Positions 17,263 to 25,651 of a DNA stretch of 64,000 nt are shown piece by piece (the stretch's first letter is position 1; each line of letters opens with the position of its first letter). The stretch covers positions 186,001-250,000 of the forward strand of contig NZ_JBLBVK010000055.1 of NCBI RefSeq assembly GCF_047314965.1, read 5' to 3'. The position numbers and the translations under genes are program-made. Below the pieces are notes generated by a model that saw only the letters and a list, made by a program, of their open reading frames with translations, ran no database searches and was not told the origin of the DNA. This DNA is from JAVJUV01 sp047314965. Its GTDB lineage: Bacteria; Pseudomonadota; Alphaproteobacteria; Rhodobacterales; Rhodobacteraceae.

Positions 17263-17936
17263 AGATTACATGTGGGCCGTTGGCAATTGCCCTCGCCCTC
17301 ATCTTTTCGGGGCATGCGGCAAACAGCGAAACCCAGGAATGCGGCAATGGCGCATTCACAATAGAAACCCCGTCTCAATCGCTCGGCACCCAGTTGTGCG
17401 GTGACCTCCTCGATGCACGCGACCTGCTGCTTTCCTGTGGCTTGGAACAGACACGCCCCATCTCTATCAAGGTGGTAGGCGAGATATCTCACCCCATCGG
17501 CAAATGCCTTTCCTATTTCGAATGCGGCTTCGACGTCATCAGCATTACCGCGCCGGAAAAATTTGGCGACATTCTTTCACCTTACGACCCTTACGCCCTC
17601 CTCCCCCCTGAGGTACTCCTCGAGTCCCTTGTCACGCATGAACTTGCCCATGCCTTGGTTACCCAGTCGGCAGACGCACGGGATATCGACATCGTTGATC
17701 AGGAATATATCGCTGCCGCTCTCGAGCTGGAGAATATGGAAGCCACTTGGCGCGAGGTTCTGATTGGCGCTGCTCCCGTCAGCCTGCCGCCGAAGCCCGA
17801 CCTGATCGACATCATGATCTATGGCCTCGCTCCCCGAAAGTTCGCAACGAACGCATGGCAGCATTTTCGTTTGACGGAGAATGGATGCAGTCTTATCGCG
17901 CGGATTGTCGAAGGCCGCTTTTCTTTCGCGAGATAG
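17259..17936 (+). CDS. Secreted HELAH-motif protein (putative zincin), coupled to hyuB
   Basis: A 225-residue protein beginning at a TTG that overlaps the hyuB stop (TTGA). It has a signal peptide (PLAIALALIFSGHAANSE) and at least five cysteines in the mature part, suggesting disulfides in the periplasm. The sequence VTHELAHALV near residue 128 matches the HExxH zinc-protease signature, although a third ligand cannot be assigned with confidence. I do not recognise a named family beyond small secreted proteins of Rhodobacterales. Coupling to hyuAB is unexpected for a periplasmic protein and may be simple co-transcription. Confidence 0.7.
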   Translation: MKITCGPLAIALALIFSGHAANSETQECGNGAFTIETPSQSLGTQLCGDLLDARDLLLSCGLEQTRPISIKVVGEISHPIGKCLSYFECGFDVISITAPEKFGDILSPYDPYALLPPEVLLESLVTHELAHALVTQSADARDIDIVDQEYIAAALELENMEATWREVLIGAAPVSLPPKPDLIDIMIYGLAPRKFATNAWQHFRLTENGCSLIARIVEGRFSFAR

Positions 17937-17963
17937 GGGCAAGCCGTTTGCCGCAGGTCGACC

Positions 17964-19670
17964 TTACCGTTCCTCAAGGTCAAGCAACCGGTCCGCGTCC
18001 AAAAGACCACTCCAGCGCAAGGGCGAGATCGGGTAACTGTCATCCCTCGCCATCCGCTCGAAACTAAAACCCGGCTCCAGCTTTTTCAGCCGCTCTCCAG
18101 CACGCCGGGCGTCATTCGGCCGATCGGCTGCTGCGTAAAGCGCCGTCAGGTAGCGCAACGGTGGACGGAATTCGGGCGAAAGAGCATGAGCCGCCTCAGC
18201 CAACTGCAAGGCTTCATCGCGCTGCCCGGTCAGTGCTGCGGTCAGGCAGCGTCCGAAGTCCCACCAGTGCCCGAAGGGCGAACCAGAGGAGATGCGCTGC
18301 GCACGAACCGCCAGCGCGTGGGCTTCCCCGATATCGCCGGCATAAAGCTTGGCTGTGGCAAGACTGTTCCAAGCAAACGGATTCGACGGATTCAGTGACA
18401 CGCTGCGGCGGGCCAGCTCCATGCAGGCGCTTACGTCCTTGTCTAGAACGAGGCGGGCGTTGGCAACCACAGCAAGGACCATCGAATTCAGAGGCTCAAG
18501 CTCCAGCGCTTCGGTGCAGAATCGGCGCGCCTCCTCCGAAAGATTCTCCGACCGGTCGGGATGCAATTCGACCTGCTGGATCAGGCGCAGTTGTGCGCGC
18601 CATGCACTGATCAGGGCTCGCGGACCGATTTCTTGCGCCCGTGCCAACATCGCGTCGGCTTCCAAAAGCGCATCGGGACGCAGGCAAAAGATGCGCCGGA
18701 TCGCCAACCGAGTCAGCATGTTGACGTCGCGAATGTCCTGTGTAGCTGCGACCCGGACGGTCATCGCATCCGCCAATGCGTCGATCAACTGGTTGCCAAG
18801 CGAGACGACCTCCAAGTCTTCGACAGGAGGCGCTCCATGGAGCTGGGTCGATGTCATGCCGGACCAGACGAGGCTTGAGGGATCTCCATGATTTATGCGT
18901 GCGCGCAACCCGACGCGTTTACTGCCCTGACGCAAAGCCTGCACCTCCACGCGAAAGACCGTGTAAGGAAAACTTTGCGCATTGCCGATGTGCACATCCA
19001 CCAGAAGCGTCTCGCGCAGACTGCGCGCGATGCAATCCACGAAGATGTCTTCGACAAGTTTCAGTTCTGTACCTTTGTCGCCCAGCACTTGGAACACTAT
19101 GACGGGCTTCGCCGGAGGCTTCTGCTCCCGGGAAACTTCCGGCGAATTCAACCGACAGGAATCCAGCGCGACCAAAGGCTCGCGCTGCTTCCTAAGCCAG
19201 TCTTGAAGACCGCGATCCGAACTCGAAATGCCAATGCCTTCGAGGAACTCAGCCCCAGGCTGGGCCGGCCTCAAAACAATGCGCGACATGTCCAGTGCAA
19301 CGCTGCGCCGGTCAGAAATCAGCAGATTGCGGTCCTCGTCCAGCGAACGGCGGATCTCGCTCAAAGCCTGCCGTAGACTGATCGCGGCCTTGTCGGACTC
19401 GCTATTCGCCCAAAGCCGCTTCTGGAGCCAAAGTCGACCACGGCCGTTCCCGTCGCTCGTGGCAAGAAGTGCTATCAGCGCTTGGGACTTGGCGCTTTTG
19501 GGTCCGATGTCGCGGCCGTCATGGCTACGAAAAAAGAACCGCCCGTAAAGGTTTAGCACAGCGTGGCCTGTCTCAGTCACCTTCTTTGAATCCCCTTCTG
19601 GCAATCTTGCGACACTCGCAACGCGTGGGTCCTGCGAAAAAGTTGCACGATGGGTCACCTTTCTCTTCAA
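17964..19670 (-). CDS. SARP-like transcriptional regulator with TPR/bacterial activator region
   Basis: A 568-residue protein. Residues 38-150 resemble the winged-helix plus activator start of SARP/OmpR-type regulators (LNLYGRFFFRSHDGRDIGPK, RLWANSESDKAAISLRQALS). The middle part, from about 190, resembles the adenylate-cyclase/TolB-like linker seen in such regulators. The C-terminal 200 residues are tetratricopeptide-like (SLNPSNPFAWNSLATAKLYA, SPEFRPPLRYLTALYAAADR). It reads toward the hyu genes and its stop lies 27 bases from theirs, so transcription is convergent. No receiver or membrane segment is seen. Its target could be its own region or the genes around it. Confidence 0.75.
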   Translation of the reverse strand: MKRKVTHRATFSQDPRVASVARLPEGDSKKVTETGHAVLNLYGRFFFRSHDGRDIGPKSAKSQALIALLATSDGNGRGRLWLQKRLWANSESDKAAISLRQALSEIRRSLDEDRNLLISDRRSVALDMSRIVLRPAQPGAEFLEGIGISSSDRGLQDWLRKQREPLVALDSCRLNSPEVSREQKPPAKPVIVFQVLGDKGTELKLVEDIFVDCIARSLRETLLVDVHIGNAQSFPYTVFRVEVQALRQGSKRVGLRARINHGDPSSLVWSGMTSTQLHGAPPVEDLEVVSLGNQLIDALADAMTVRVAATQDIRDVNMLTRLAIRRIFCLRPDALLEADAMLARAQEIGPRALISAWRAQLRLIQQVELHPDRSENLSEEARRFCTEALELEPLNSMVLAVVANARLVLDKDVSACMELARRSVSLNPSNPFAWNSLATAKLYAGDIGEAHALAVRAQRISSGSPFGHWWDFGRCLTAALTGQRDEALQLAEAAHALSPEFRPPLRYLTALYAAADRPNDARRAGERLKKLEPGFSFERMARDDSYPISPLRWSGLLDADRLLDLEER

Positions 19671-19794
19671 CAGATTTAAGATTACTCGGGCAAAACGGCG
19701 ATTTCCGTGAATTATCCGTGAAATTTAACATTTTCACCAAGAGCACCTTTGAGAAGGCACACACCGTCACAACAGTCTGTGATCAACGGAAGGG
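19671..19794. promoter_or_regulatory. AT-richer region between the regulator and the PAP2 pseudogene
   Basis: About 124 bases with noticeably lower GC than the neighbourhood (for example GTGAAATTTAACATTTTC). It separates the minus-strand SARP-like regulator from the plus-strand pseudogene and should hold the regulator's promoter. No clear -10/-35 pair or operator could be assigned. Confidence 0.3.
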
Positions 19795-20743
19795 TTGAGA
19801 AGTGCGAGTTGCCGGCGGCGGGGCAAGGTCAAAGTCAGGGGACCGCGCATGCCGGCCGCGGTGGCCGCGCCTTCCTCGCATCGGCACTGGTCAGCCACAT
19901 ATGATGGAGCAGCTGGATACTGGGACGGACATGCACTGCACGATCGCGCACCTTGGGGCGCTTCCTATATCGACCTCAGTTATCTCTTACCTGCTGAACG
20001 CTCAGCACTGTTTGATTCCCTTCTGCACCCCGATATCGTCGTGACAGGCACGATGGACAGGTAACCATCTCAGTAAAGGGTTATATTGCTGTAACTCTTG
20101 TTCGTCTGGGCAAGCAGGTATTCCGCCAACAGCTCCAGATGGTGCGCCCCTATATGGATTTGCGCAGCGACAAGATAGCGGAGACCATCAACCAGATATT
20201 CGATCTCCTGCTGTTCGTCGGAATAGTCGAGCATTTCAGTGCCAGCCAGAACGCGGCGACGCTCGAAGTTCTCTCGACCGTTCTCCGGCTGGCGATACAT
20301 GTGGAAATGCCAGGCAAACATTTCTGCCGCGCGCCGCGTCCGATTGACGACGCGCCGCAAATCCAACCGTTGATGCAACGCCGGATCATTACAGCGACCC
20401 GTCTGGCCAGGCCATTGAAGTCTTCGCTGCCGCCACCGGAATGGCGCGTCTGATCATGACCGGGCTGGTTCCAGGAGCGCTGACGGAAACGAATGCCGTC
20501 AGGCAGATCGCCGCGATGCCGTTCTGCATTGCTCACCGTATCGCCGCGAACTGGTCGATAGCAGGAATACATTTCCCGATGGATTCCGCCACGAGCGCCG
20601 TGCTTGGCTGCGCTCTGGGTGGCTCTCTTTTGATGACGAAATACTCTTCTGAGGGCGCTTTGCGGCAACTTCAGCGGGTTGGAGCAAACGAGAGGCTCAG
20701 ACCCGCTTTTTTTGCCGATAGCCCCGACGCGGACTTCGTATAG
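19795..20743 (+). pseudogene. Decayed PAP2-superfamily (vanadium-haloperoxidase-like) gene
   Basis: Three plus-strand frames join into one protein of roughly 300 residues. Piece A (to about 20049) contains YWDGHALHDRAPWGASYIDL. Piece B (20052-20377) contains VRPYMDLRSDKIAETINQ and KHFCRAPRPIDDAPQIQP, which includes the K-x6-RP phosphate/vanadate motif. Piece C (20378-20743) contains DPSGQAIEVFAATGMARL and NWSIAGIHFPMDSATSAVLG. The joins need one base restored near 20050 and one A near 20378. Motif 2, normally PSGH, is PSGQ. Motif 3, normally R-x5-H, has Trp (TGG) for Arg, one C-to-T change away from CGG. Loss of two catalytic residues plus two frameshifts argues for real decay. The original start may be the ATG at 19849. 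Confidence 0.75.
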
Positions 20744-20762
20744 AAGTTCCCTGTACGAAAGA

Positions 20763-20793
20763 CAGGGACCGAGCGATATGCGCCCGGTCCCTG
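20763..20793 (-). terminator. Hairpin downstream of the beta-lactamase-family gene
   Basis: Nine-bp inverted repeat CAGGGACCG / CGGTCCCTG with a 13-base loop, 24 bases beyond the stop of the serine hydrolase gene. On the minus strand it is followed by TCTTTCGT, a weak uridine-rich tail, so it is a plausible intrinsic terminator. Confidence 0.5.
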
Positions 20794-20816
20794 CTAGCTA
20801 AGTCATTCGCGAGCGA

Positions 20817-22154
20817 TCACCGTGACATAAGGTATTCTGCGACTGCCTGATAAGCCGGAAGCGACGTGGGATCGATGAACCCGTTCTGCGCGCGCGGGAA
20901 AGATGAGAGACGCACCAGAACCATTTCGGCTGTTGGGTCGACATAAATAGTCTGACCATGGACTCCGCGCGCGGCATAGGCGCCGTGCTCATTGTGGAAG
21001 ACCCACCACTGGCTGGTATAGCTGCCGTTCGGGATCGTCGGGAAACCAGCGAATTTGGACTGGTCGCCGCCCGCGCGAATGTTCTGCACGACCTGCGCAG
21101 GGAACAGACGCTGGCCGTTGATCTCACCCTCGTTCAGCATCAGCATCCCCAAACGCCCAAGATCGCGCAGACCGGCGGAAACGCCACCGCCCGCGAAGGG
21201 CACTCCCTTGCCGTCGACGGTCTGGTAGGCATCCTGCTCGGCGCCCATTGGCCGCCAGAGACGTTCGGACGCAAGATCAGTTACGGCCTTGCCAGTCACG
21301 CGGCTGATCATCCAGCCAAGCATGTCGGAGTTGATCGTCTTGTAATGGAACTCCGCCCCGTGCTCCCCTTCGGGCTTCACCTGCTGCAGGTATTCCCAGT
21401 ATCCATTCGGACCTTCGTAGCCTTCCGGCTTGGGCAGCGGGCTGGCCGCAGCCGAATAAAGCCAGATGTCGGCATTCGGATCGGAGTAGTTCTCGGAATA
21501 CTGAACGCCCGTGGTCATATCCATGACCTCGCGTACGGTCGCTGTAGCGAAAGCGCTGTCGCCGATTTCCGGAATGACGTCGCGAACAAGAAGGGTATCG
21601 TCCAGAACACCCTCTTCCACGAGGATCTCGCCCAGAAGGCCGGTAATCGACTTGGTCATCGACATGATCGCATGCTTGCCGTCTTCTTCGAGGCAGCCGA
21701 AATAGCGCTCGTAGACCACCTGCCCCTTATGCATGATCAGCATGCCGTCGGTGTAGTTGGCATAGAGCGACTCTTCCCAGGTCATCTCGGCTTCGCCGTT
21801 GATCGGCATGAAGGTCAGAGCGTCGATTTCCTGGCGCATGTCCGCGAATTCGGACGGCGGCAGATAGTCGAGCGAAACCGGTGCACCTATGCCGCGGCTG
21901 ATCTCTTCGGTCGGCAGGAATTCACGCAGGTGGCAGACAGTCCAACGAAGCTTCGGAAAGCTGAAATAGTTCGAATCCGGTTGCATGATCATCTTGTCGG
22001 GCGATGGGGGAAACCCCTGCATCCAGCCCATAACGTTGGGATCCGACTCCTGCGCCGAAAGCGGTTCCGACTGCGCGAATGCTGCGGTAGAAAGCCCCAC
22101 AGACAGGGCAAGCCCCGCTACCAGCGAGACGTGCTTAGAAGTTGACGACGACAT
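20817..22154 (-). CDS. Secreted beta-lactamase-family serine hydrolase
   Basis: A 445-residue member of the class C beta-lactamase / penicillin-binding-protein fold family (PF00144 type). It has a signal peptide (SLVAGLALSVGLSTAAFAQ). The catalytic S-x-x-K is SMTKSITG, with Ser165 and Lys168, and a Tyr-containing motif follows within YSENYSDPNADI. The third motif region appears as RGVHGQTIYV, HGQ replacing the KTG of true beta-lactamases, which points to an esterase or amidase rather than antibiotic resistance. The start at 22154 is preceded by AGGAGG and lies inside the end of the porin gene (20-base overlap), so the pair is co-translated. The substrate probably enters through that porin. 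Confidence 0.85.
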   Translation of the reverse strand: MSSSTSKHVSLVAGLALSVGLSTAAFAQSEPLSAQESDPNVMGWMQGFPPSPDKMIMQPDSNYFSFPKLRWTVCHLREFLPTEEISRGIGAPVSLDYLPPSEFADMRQEIDALTFMPINGEAEMTWEESLYANYTDGMLIMHKGQVVYERYFGCLEEDGKHAIMSMTKSITGLLGEILVEEGVLDDTLLVRDVIPEIGDSAFATATVREVMDMTTGVQYSENYSDPNADIWLYSAAASPLPKPEGYEGPNGYWEYLQQVKPEGEHGAEFHYKTINSDMLGWMISRVTGKAVTDLASERLWRPMGAEQDAYQTVDGKGVPFAGGGVSAGLRDLGRLGMLMLNEGEINGQRLFPAQVVQNIRAGGDQSKFAGFPTIPNGSYTSQWWVFHNEHGAYAARGVHGQTIYVDPTAEMVLVRLSSFPRAQNGFIDPTSLPAYQAVAEYLMSR

Positions 22155-23586
22155 TGATGAATCCTCCTGTCCATGTGGGCGCGCTCCCGCCGACGACCCC
22201 CTCGATACCCGCGCCGGGCACCGAGACGGAGACACCAGCAGTCAGGAACGTATTTCGGTTAATGATACGGCTGTATTCGAGGAACACGTCATCCGCCAGA
22301 TGCGAGTTCGTGACGCCCGTAATGATGGTACCCGACGAGTCCAGTCTCGTTGCCTGGCCAAACTGAATCGGGCTGTTCAACTCGTTCGCACGGATATGGG
22401 CATAGCGAAGAGTCAGCGTATCCGTCTTGGTCGGCTGTACCTTCAAGGCCAGCGACAACGCGTTCACGTTCGAATTGATGAACGTCGACGCCGACTTCGA
22501 TCCTGTCGCCCACGCGCTGGGGCTGCCCTGGTAGTAGAGCGGATCGAAACGTTCGTATTTCGTCGTCGCAGGATCGTCGCCCGAGAAAGTCTGATAGCCC
22601 ACCGTCAGACTCGGCGTCCAAGGCATGTCCGCAAAGGTATACCCCGCCGTGACGCGACCTGCCCAGGACCGCAGATCGAAATCGTCATTCCACTGATAGG
22701 CCGCGTCGCCTGTGAAAACCCAATTCTCAAGGCTACCCTCGAAAGGATTGGTCTTGGCATAGACGTTGATGGTGTTTGTCCCTTCGCGGGCGCCCGTCAC
22801 CGGAGGGCCTCCGATCTGGGGGTATGGCGAGCGGGAGTTGAGCACGGTCACGAAGGTCGCACCGAGATAGCCGCCATTCGAATCATCCCGGCGCACATCA
22901 ACGCCGGCAAGTTCGTTGTCACCGTTCGTGGACGGCAATTCATTCGGATCAAGGTAGAAGACAGTGCCCGTCACGTCACCGGATGACAAGCGCCCGATCG
23001 CAGCGACTTCCCATGCCTTGCGCGGGCCGAACTTGAGAGCGCCGCGCTCGAAACCGCTGGTCGCGCCGTTCGCGATCAACATGCCGGTGCCGAGGGTGAG
23101 TTCGCGACGCCCAAGAGACACGTCGTAGGAGAGGCCGGAGCCCATATCCCCACGGACGGCAAGATAGGCTTCTTCGAGCGTCGTCGCGCCCGTATCGCCC
23201 GTGTCGAACGCGTCTGTCCCCCAGGTATAGGACGCCACTGCCGACAGCTTGCCGTAAAGAACGGCACCCGTATCAATCTGTTTTTCAAAGCTTAAGCCGG
23301 GCTTTACGTATCCTTCCAGCCACTCCGCATCGGGATCGAAACCGCTTCCAGGGGCGGTCGTGGCCGCCAAGTCCCAGAACAGGTTGCGTTCAACGACGGC
23401 ATTCAGGCCGAACTGAAGGTGTCCCCGTATCTTCAGGCCGTTCGCGTCATGCAAGAGCATCGGATCGCGATCTTGAGCGCTGACCCCGGTTGCCATCATC
23501 GCGACAAGGAATGCAGCCGTTAAAGCCGATGTTTCCTTACCGCGAATAGGCTCAAAAGCGCGCAAACGTGGAAAGTTATATTGCAC
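22135..23586 (-). CDS. Outer-membrane beta-barrel porin, alginate-export/DUF1302-like
   Basis: A 483-residue outer-membrane protein with an N-terminal export signal (LTAAFLVAMMATGVSAQD), alternating hydrophobic strands throughout, and a C-terminal aromatic ending WTGGFINVVVNF as expected for BAM recognition. Segments such as GLSYDVSLGRRELTLGTGML recall the AlgE/alginate-export porin group. The reading begins at a GTG at 23586, leaving a somewhat long leader before the hydrophobic core; a later start is possible but no better ribosome site was seen. It heads a two-gene unit with the serine hydrolase. The likely role is uptake of an organic substrate that the hydrolase acts on in the periplasm. 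Confidence 0.75.
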   Translation of the reverse strand: MQYNFPRLRAFEPIRGKETSALTAAFLVAMMATGVSAQDRDPMLLHDANGLKIRGHLQFGLNAVVERNLFWDLAATTAPGSGFDPDAEWLEGYVKPGLSFEKQIDTGAVLYGKLSAVASYTWGTDAFDTGDTGATTLEEAYLAVRGDMGSGLSYDVSLGRRELTLGTGMLIANGATSGFERGALKFGPRKAWEVAAIGRLSSGDVTGTVFYLDPNELPSTNGDNELAGVDVRRDDSNGGYLGATFVTVLNSRSPYPQIGGPPVTGAREGTNTINVYAKTNPFEGSLENWVFTGDAAYQWNDDFDLRSWAGRVTAGYTFADMPWTPSLTVGYQTFSGDDPATTKYERFDPLYYQGSPSAWATGSKSASTFINSNVNALSLALKVQPTKTDTLTLRYAHIRANELNSPIQFGQATRLDSSGTIITGVTNSHLADDVFLEYSRIINRNTFLTAGVSVSVPGAGIEGVVGGSAPTWTGGFINVVVNF

Positions 23587-23693
23587 GACGCCATCCCTAC
23601 TACCGCTGCAATTGCATGGATGGTAGTGCGCTCTACCTGGACTTCAAACACCACGATACCCAAAATGGGCACGCAGTCATGGGATGAGATTGG

Positions 23694-24170
23694 ATGGGTA
23701 GACGTCAAACAGAGCAGAACTCTTTCATCAGGGACAACTTCTCCGAAATCTGGCCCGTCCACCTCGCCGCTTTTACGCGGCTCTTGTCCAAGCTGCGTGC
23801 CAGATTCGACGATGACCTCGACCTGCTCTTGATAATGGCCGTGATCGGCGAGCGGACACGCCCTGAAAACTGGGCCCCCGAACTGTTGACCTATCGCCAG
23901 CTAACCAACGCGTCCGATGATCTGAATCTGCAATTGCCGATCAATATCCAGTCGCTCGCCGACTATACGGGCATTCCCCGGGAAACTGTCAGACGGAAAG
24001 TCAGCATCCTCGAACAAAAGGGATGGATTGCCCGTGACAGCAACGGGAGGCTTTCCGTCTCTCGAACGGCATCACTTGACCTCGAAGATGCGACGAGGGA
24101 CTCGCTGATTTATCTCGACGCACTACGAGAAGTATTCCAGTCTCAGAACGGTGAGGAGCAAGGCCTTTAG
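23694..24170 (+). CDS. Helix-turn-helix transcriptional regulator
   Basis: A 158-residue protein with an N-terminal helical part (LAAFTRLLSKLRARFDDDLD) and a winged helix-turn-helix, LADYTGIPRETVRRKVSILE followed by QKGWIARDSNGRLSV, at about residues 86-122. The arrangement resembles the MarR/Crp-type DNA-binding domain without a cyclic-nucleotide domain. It is divergent from the porin-hydrolase pair, with 107 bases between start codons, so it is the natural candidate regulator for them. The inducer is unknown. Confidence 0.75.
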   Translation: MGRRQTEQNSFIRDNFSEIWPVHLAAFTRLLSKLRARFDDDLDLLLIMAVIGERTRPENWAPELLTYRQLTNASDDLNLQLPINIQSLADYTGIPRETVRRKVSILEQKGWIARDSNGRLSVSRTASLDLEDATRDSLIYLDALREVFQSQNGEEQGL

Positions 24171-24206
24171 CCCATAACGGCACGCCTTCATGGCCGCGCT
24201 GGCAGT

Positions 24207-24968
24207 CTACGGGATACGCAAGAAAACCCAGATCAGCCCAATGATGACTGGTTGATGCAAAAGATAGATCGCAAGGCTATGCCGCCCGGGCCAACCCAGC
24301 TTGCTTTCAATCGGCCGGGATACTGCCCTCCACCGAACCACGCCAAGCACTTTGGCAAAAGCGATGCCGAACAATGTGGGGGCCAGCCACGGAACAAGCG
24401 GGATGAGGTCAAGCGCAGGACGGGGAGACGCTGCCAGTCCGGTCCAACCCATCCAGGGCGGCAGGTCGACTCCCCGCGCCCAGACGGCCCAGACGGCGAC
24501 CACGCCTAGCCCGGCAACAATCGACATCCATGCCGGCCGGTCGGCGAGCAGGAGGCCCAACAGGCTGGAAACGAGGATAGCGTGCAGAATACCGAAATAG
24601 ATGAAGCGGTGCGGCACCGAAACGAGAGTAGCGACTGAGACCGCAAGGGCTGCAGCAAGAAGGATCAGGGATCGGCGTATGAAGGAGTTCCATCGGATGC
24701 CGTCCCCATGTGCAAGAACAAGGCTGACGCCGACAAGAAAGAGAAAACTCCCTGCGACAAGGCGAGCGAATACCGCCCAACTGCCGGTCAGAGTGGTGCC
24801 CGGCTCGATGAGACCGAACAACTCGAGATCGCGTACGAAATGAAACACGACCATGCCAAGGATCGCCAGCGTGCGCGCGATGTCTACCGCGACGATCCTG
24901 CCAGCGGCTGCCTCGGAGTTTCTTGAAGACAGGAACTCGGTATCAGGCGATGAATACATACCCGACAC
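24207..24968 (-). CDS. DUF1624 / heparan-alpha-glucosaminide acetyltransferase-like membrane protein
   Basis: A 253-residue integral membrane protein with about seven to eight hydrophobic segments. The N-terminal element GRIVAVDIARTLAILGMVVF HFV and the late motif GRHSLAIYLLHQPVIIG are characteristic of the DUF1624 group, related to acyltransferases that move an acetyl group across the membrane. No substrate is evident. The 24171-24206 gap separates it convergently from the regulator. It is followed upstream by a group of small envelope genes on the same strand. Confidence 0.8.
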   Translation of the reverse strand: MSGMYSSPDTEFLSSRNSEAAAGRIVAVDIARTLAILGMVVFHFVRDLELFGLIEPGTTLTGSWAVFARLVAGSFLFLVGVSLVLAHGDGIRWNSFIRRSLILLAAALAVSVATLVSVPHRFIYFGILHAILVSSLLGLLLADRPAWMSIVAGLGVVAVWAVWARGVDLPPWMGWTGLAASPRPALDLIPLVPWLAPTLFGIAFAKVLGVVRWRAVSRPIESKLGWPGRHSLAIYLLHQPVIIGLIWVFLRIP

Positions 24969-25033
24969 TTTCGACTCTCTCTGCGCTCATGTCGACAGGC
25001 TGCGCCGCGCTGTACGAACGCTAGCCCTCACAA

Positions 25034-25342
25034 TCACTCTGCAGCAGCACTCCGCAGACGCTCCATGACTTCTGCGCATTCATCAGCGCTGCCGATCAGA
25101 GAAGTACCTTCCGGCACCGTTCCGCCCATCTCGCTTGTGGCACGCATCAGCACCTGCGCGATTTGTTCGTCCGTCAACAAACCCTCGTCTTTTGCTGCCG
25201 TAATCGTTGAGCAGACTCCCGCACTCAAACCGGTGGCGATGCCGATGCCGGCCGCGGTTCCACCAAGCAACGAGCCGCCGAAAACCGTTCCACCAACGAG
25301 ACCCACGACAAGTCCCAGAATTGCAATAAGCGCCTTGCCCAT
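25034..25342 (-). CDS. Small glycine-rich membrane protein
   Basis: A 102-residue protein. Residues 1-45 form one long or two close hydrophobic, glycine-rich segments (GLVVGLVGGTVFGGSLLGG, IGIATGLSAGV). A soluble C-terminal tail follows with acidic residues and one cysteine (SADECAEVMERL). The glycine-zipper pattern is common in small inner-membrane proteins of unknown role. The start at 25342 and the next gene's stop at 25363 are 20 bases apart, so the small genes 25034-25948 are probably one transcript. No family recognised. Confidence 0.6.
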   Translation of the reverse strand: MGKALIAILGLVVGLVGGTVFGGSLLGGTAAGIGIATGLSAGVCSTITAAKDEGLLTDEQIAQVLMRATSEMGGTVPEGTSLIGSADECAEVMERLRSAAAE

Positions 25343-25362
25343 GTTGTTTCCTTTTTTGCTTC

Positions 25363-25623
25363 TCAGATACGCCGCCCCATAAGACGGCAGATCAGGATCA
25401 GAATTATCAGGTTCAGGCCTGGCGTCAGAATAGCCAGGATCATCGACTCAACGCCGATCTTTCCAGCCAGTTGGACCCAGGGCGATCCCATTAGCACCAC
25501 GAAGATGCCCGAGAGCGGGTCCGGCTCTTGCCCGAACCACCCGAATGTGCCGATGGCAAGCAAAGCGAGGGCCGCTGCCCAAAGAATCGCGAAGAGAATG
25601 ACTATGATGCGGCAGAGCGTCAT
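25363..25623 (-). CDS. Small two-helix membrane protein
   Basis: An 86-residue protein with two clear transmembrane segments, IIVILFAILWAAALALLAIG at about 6-25 and ILTPGLNLIILILICRLMG at about 65-83, joined by a loop with FGWFGQEPDP. No named family was recognised. It sits 28 bases downstream of a lipoprotein gene in the same direction. Confidence 0.6.
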   Translation of the reverse strand: MTLCRIIVILFAILWAAALALLAIGTFGWFGQEPDPLSGIFVVLMGSPWVQLAGKIGVESMILAILTPGLNLIILILICRLMGRRI

Positions 25624-25651
25624 TGCCCTGCCGCCTCTTCAATTACCCAGA

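Noticed and set aside
20070..20378. 102-codon minus-strand frame with protein-like composition
   Set aside because: It is antisense to the PAP2-like pseudogene piece B, which explains its apparent patterning.
20817..22154. Reading the serine hydrolase as an antibiotic-resistance beta-lactamase
   Set aside because: The third motif is HGQ rather than KTG and the gene is coupled to a porin, which points to a metabolic esterase or amidase.
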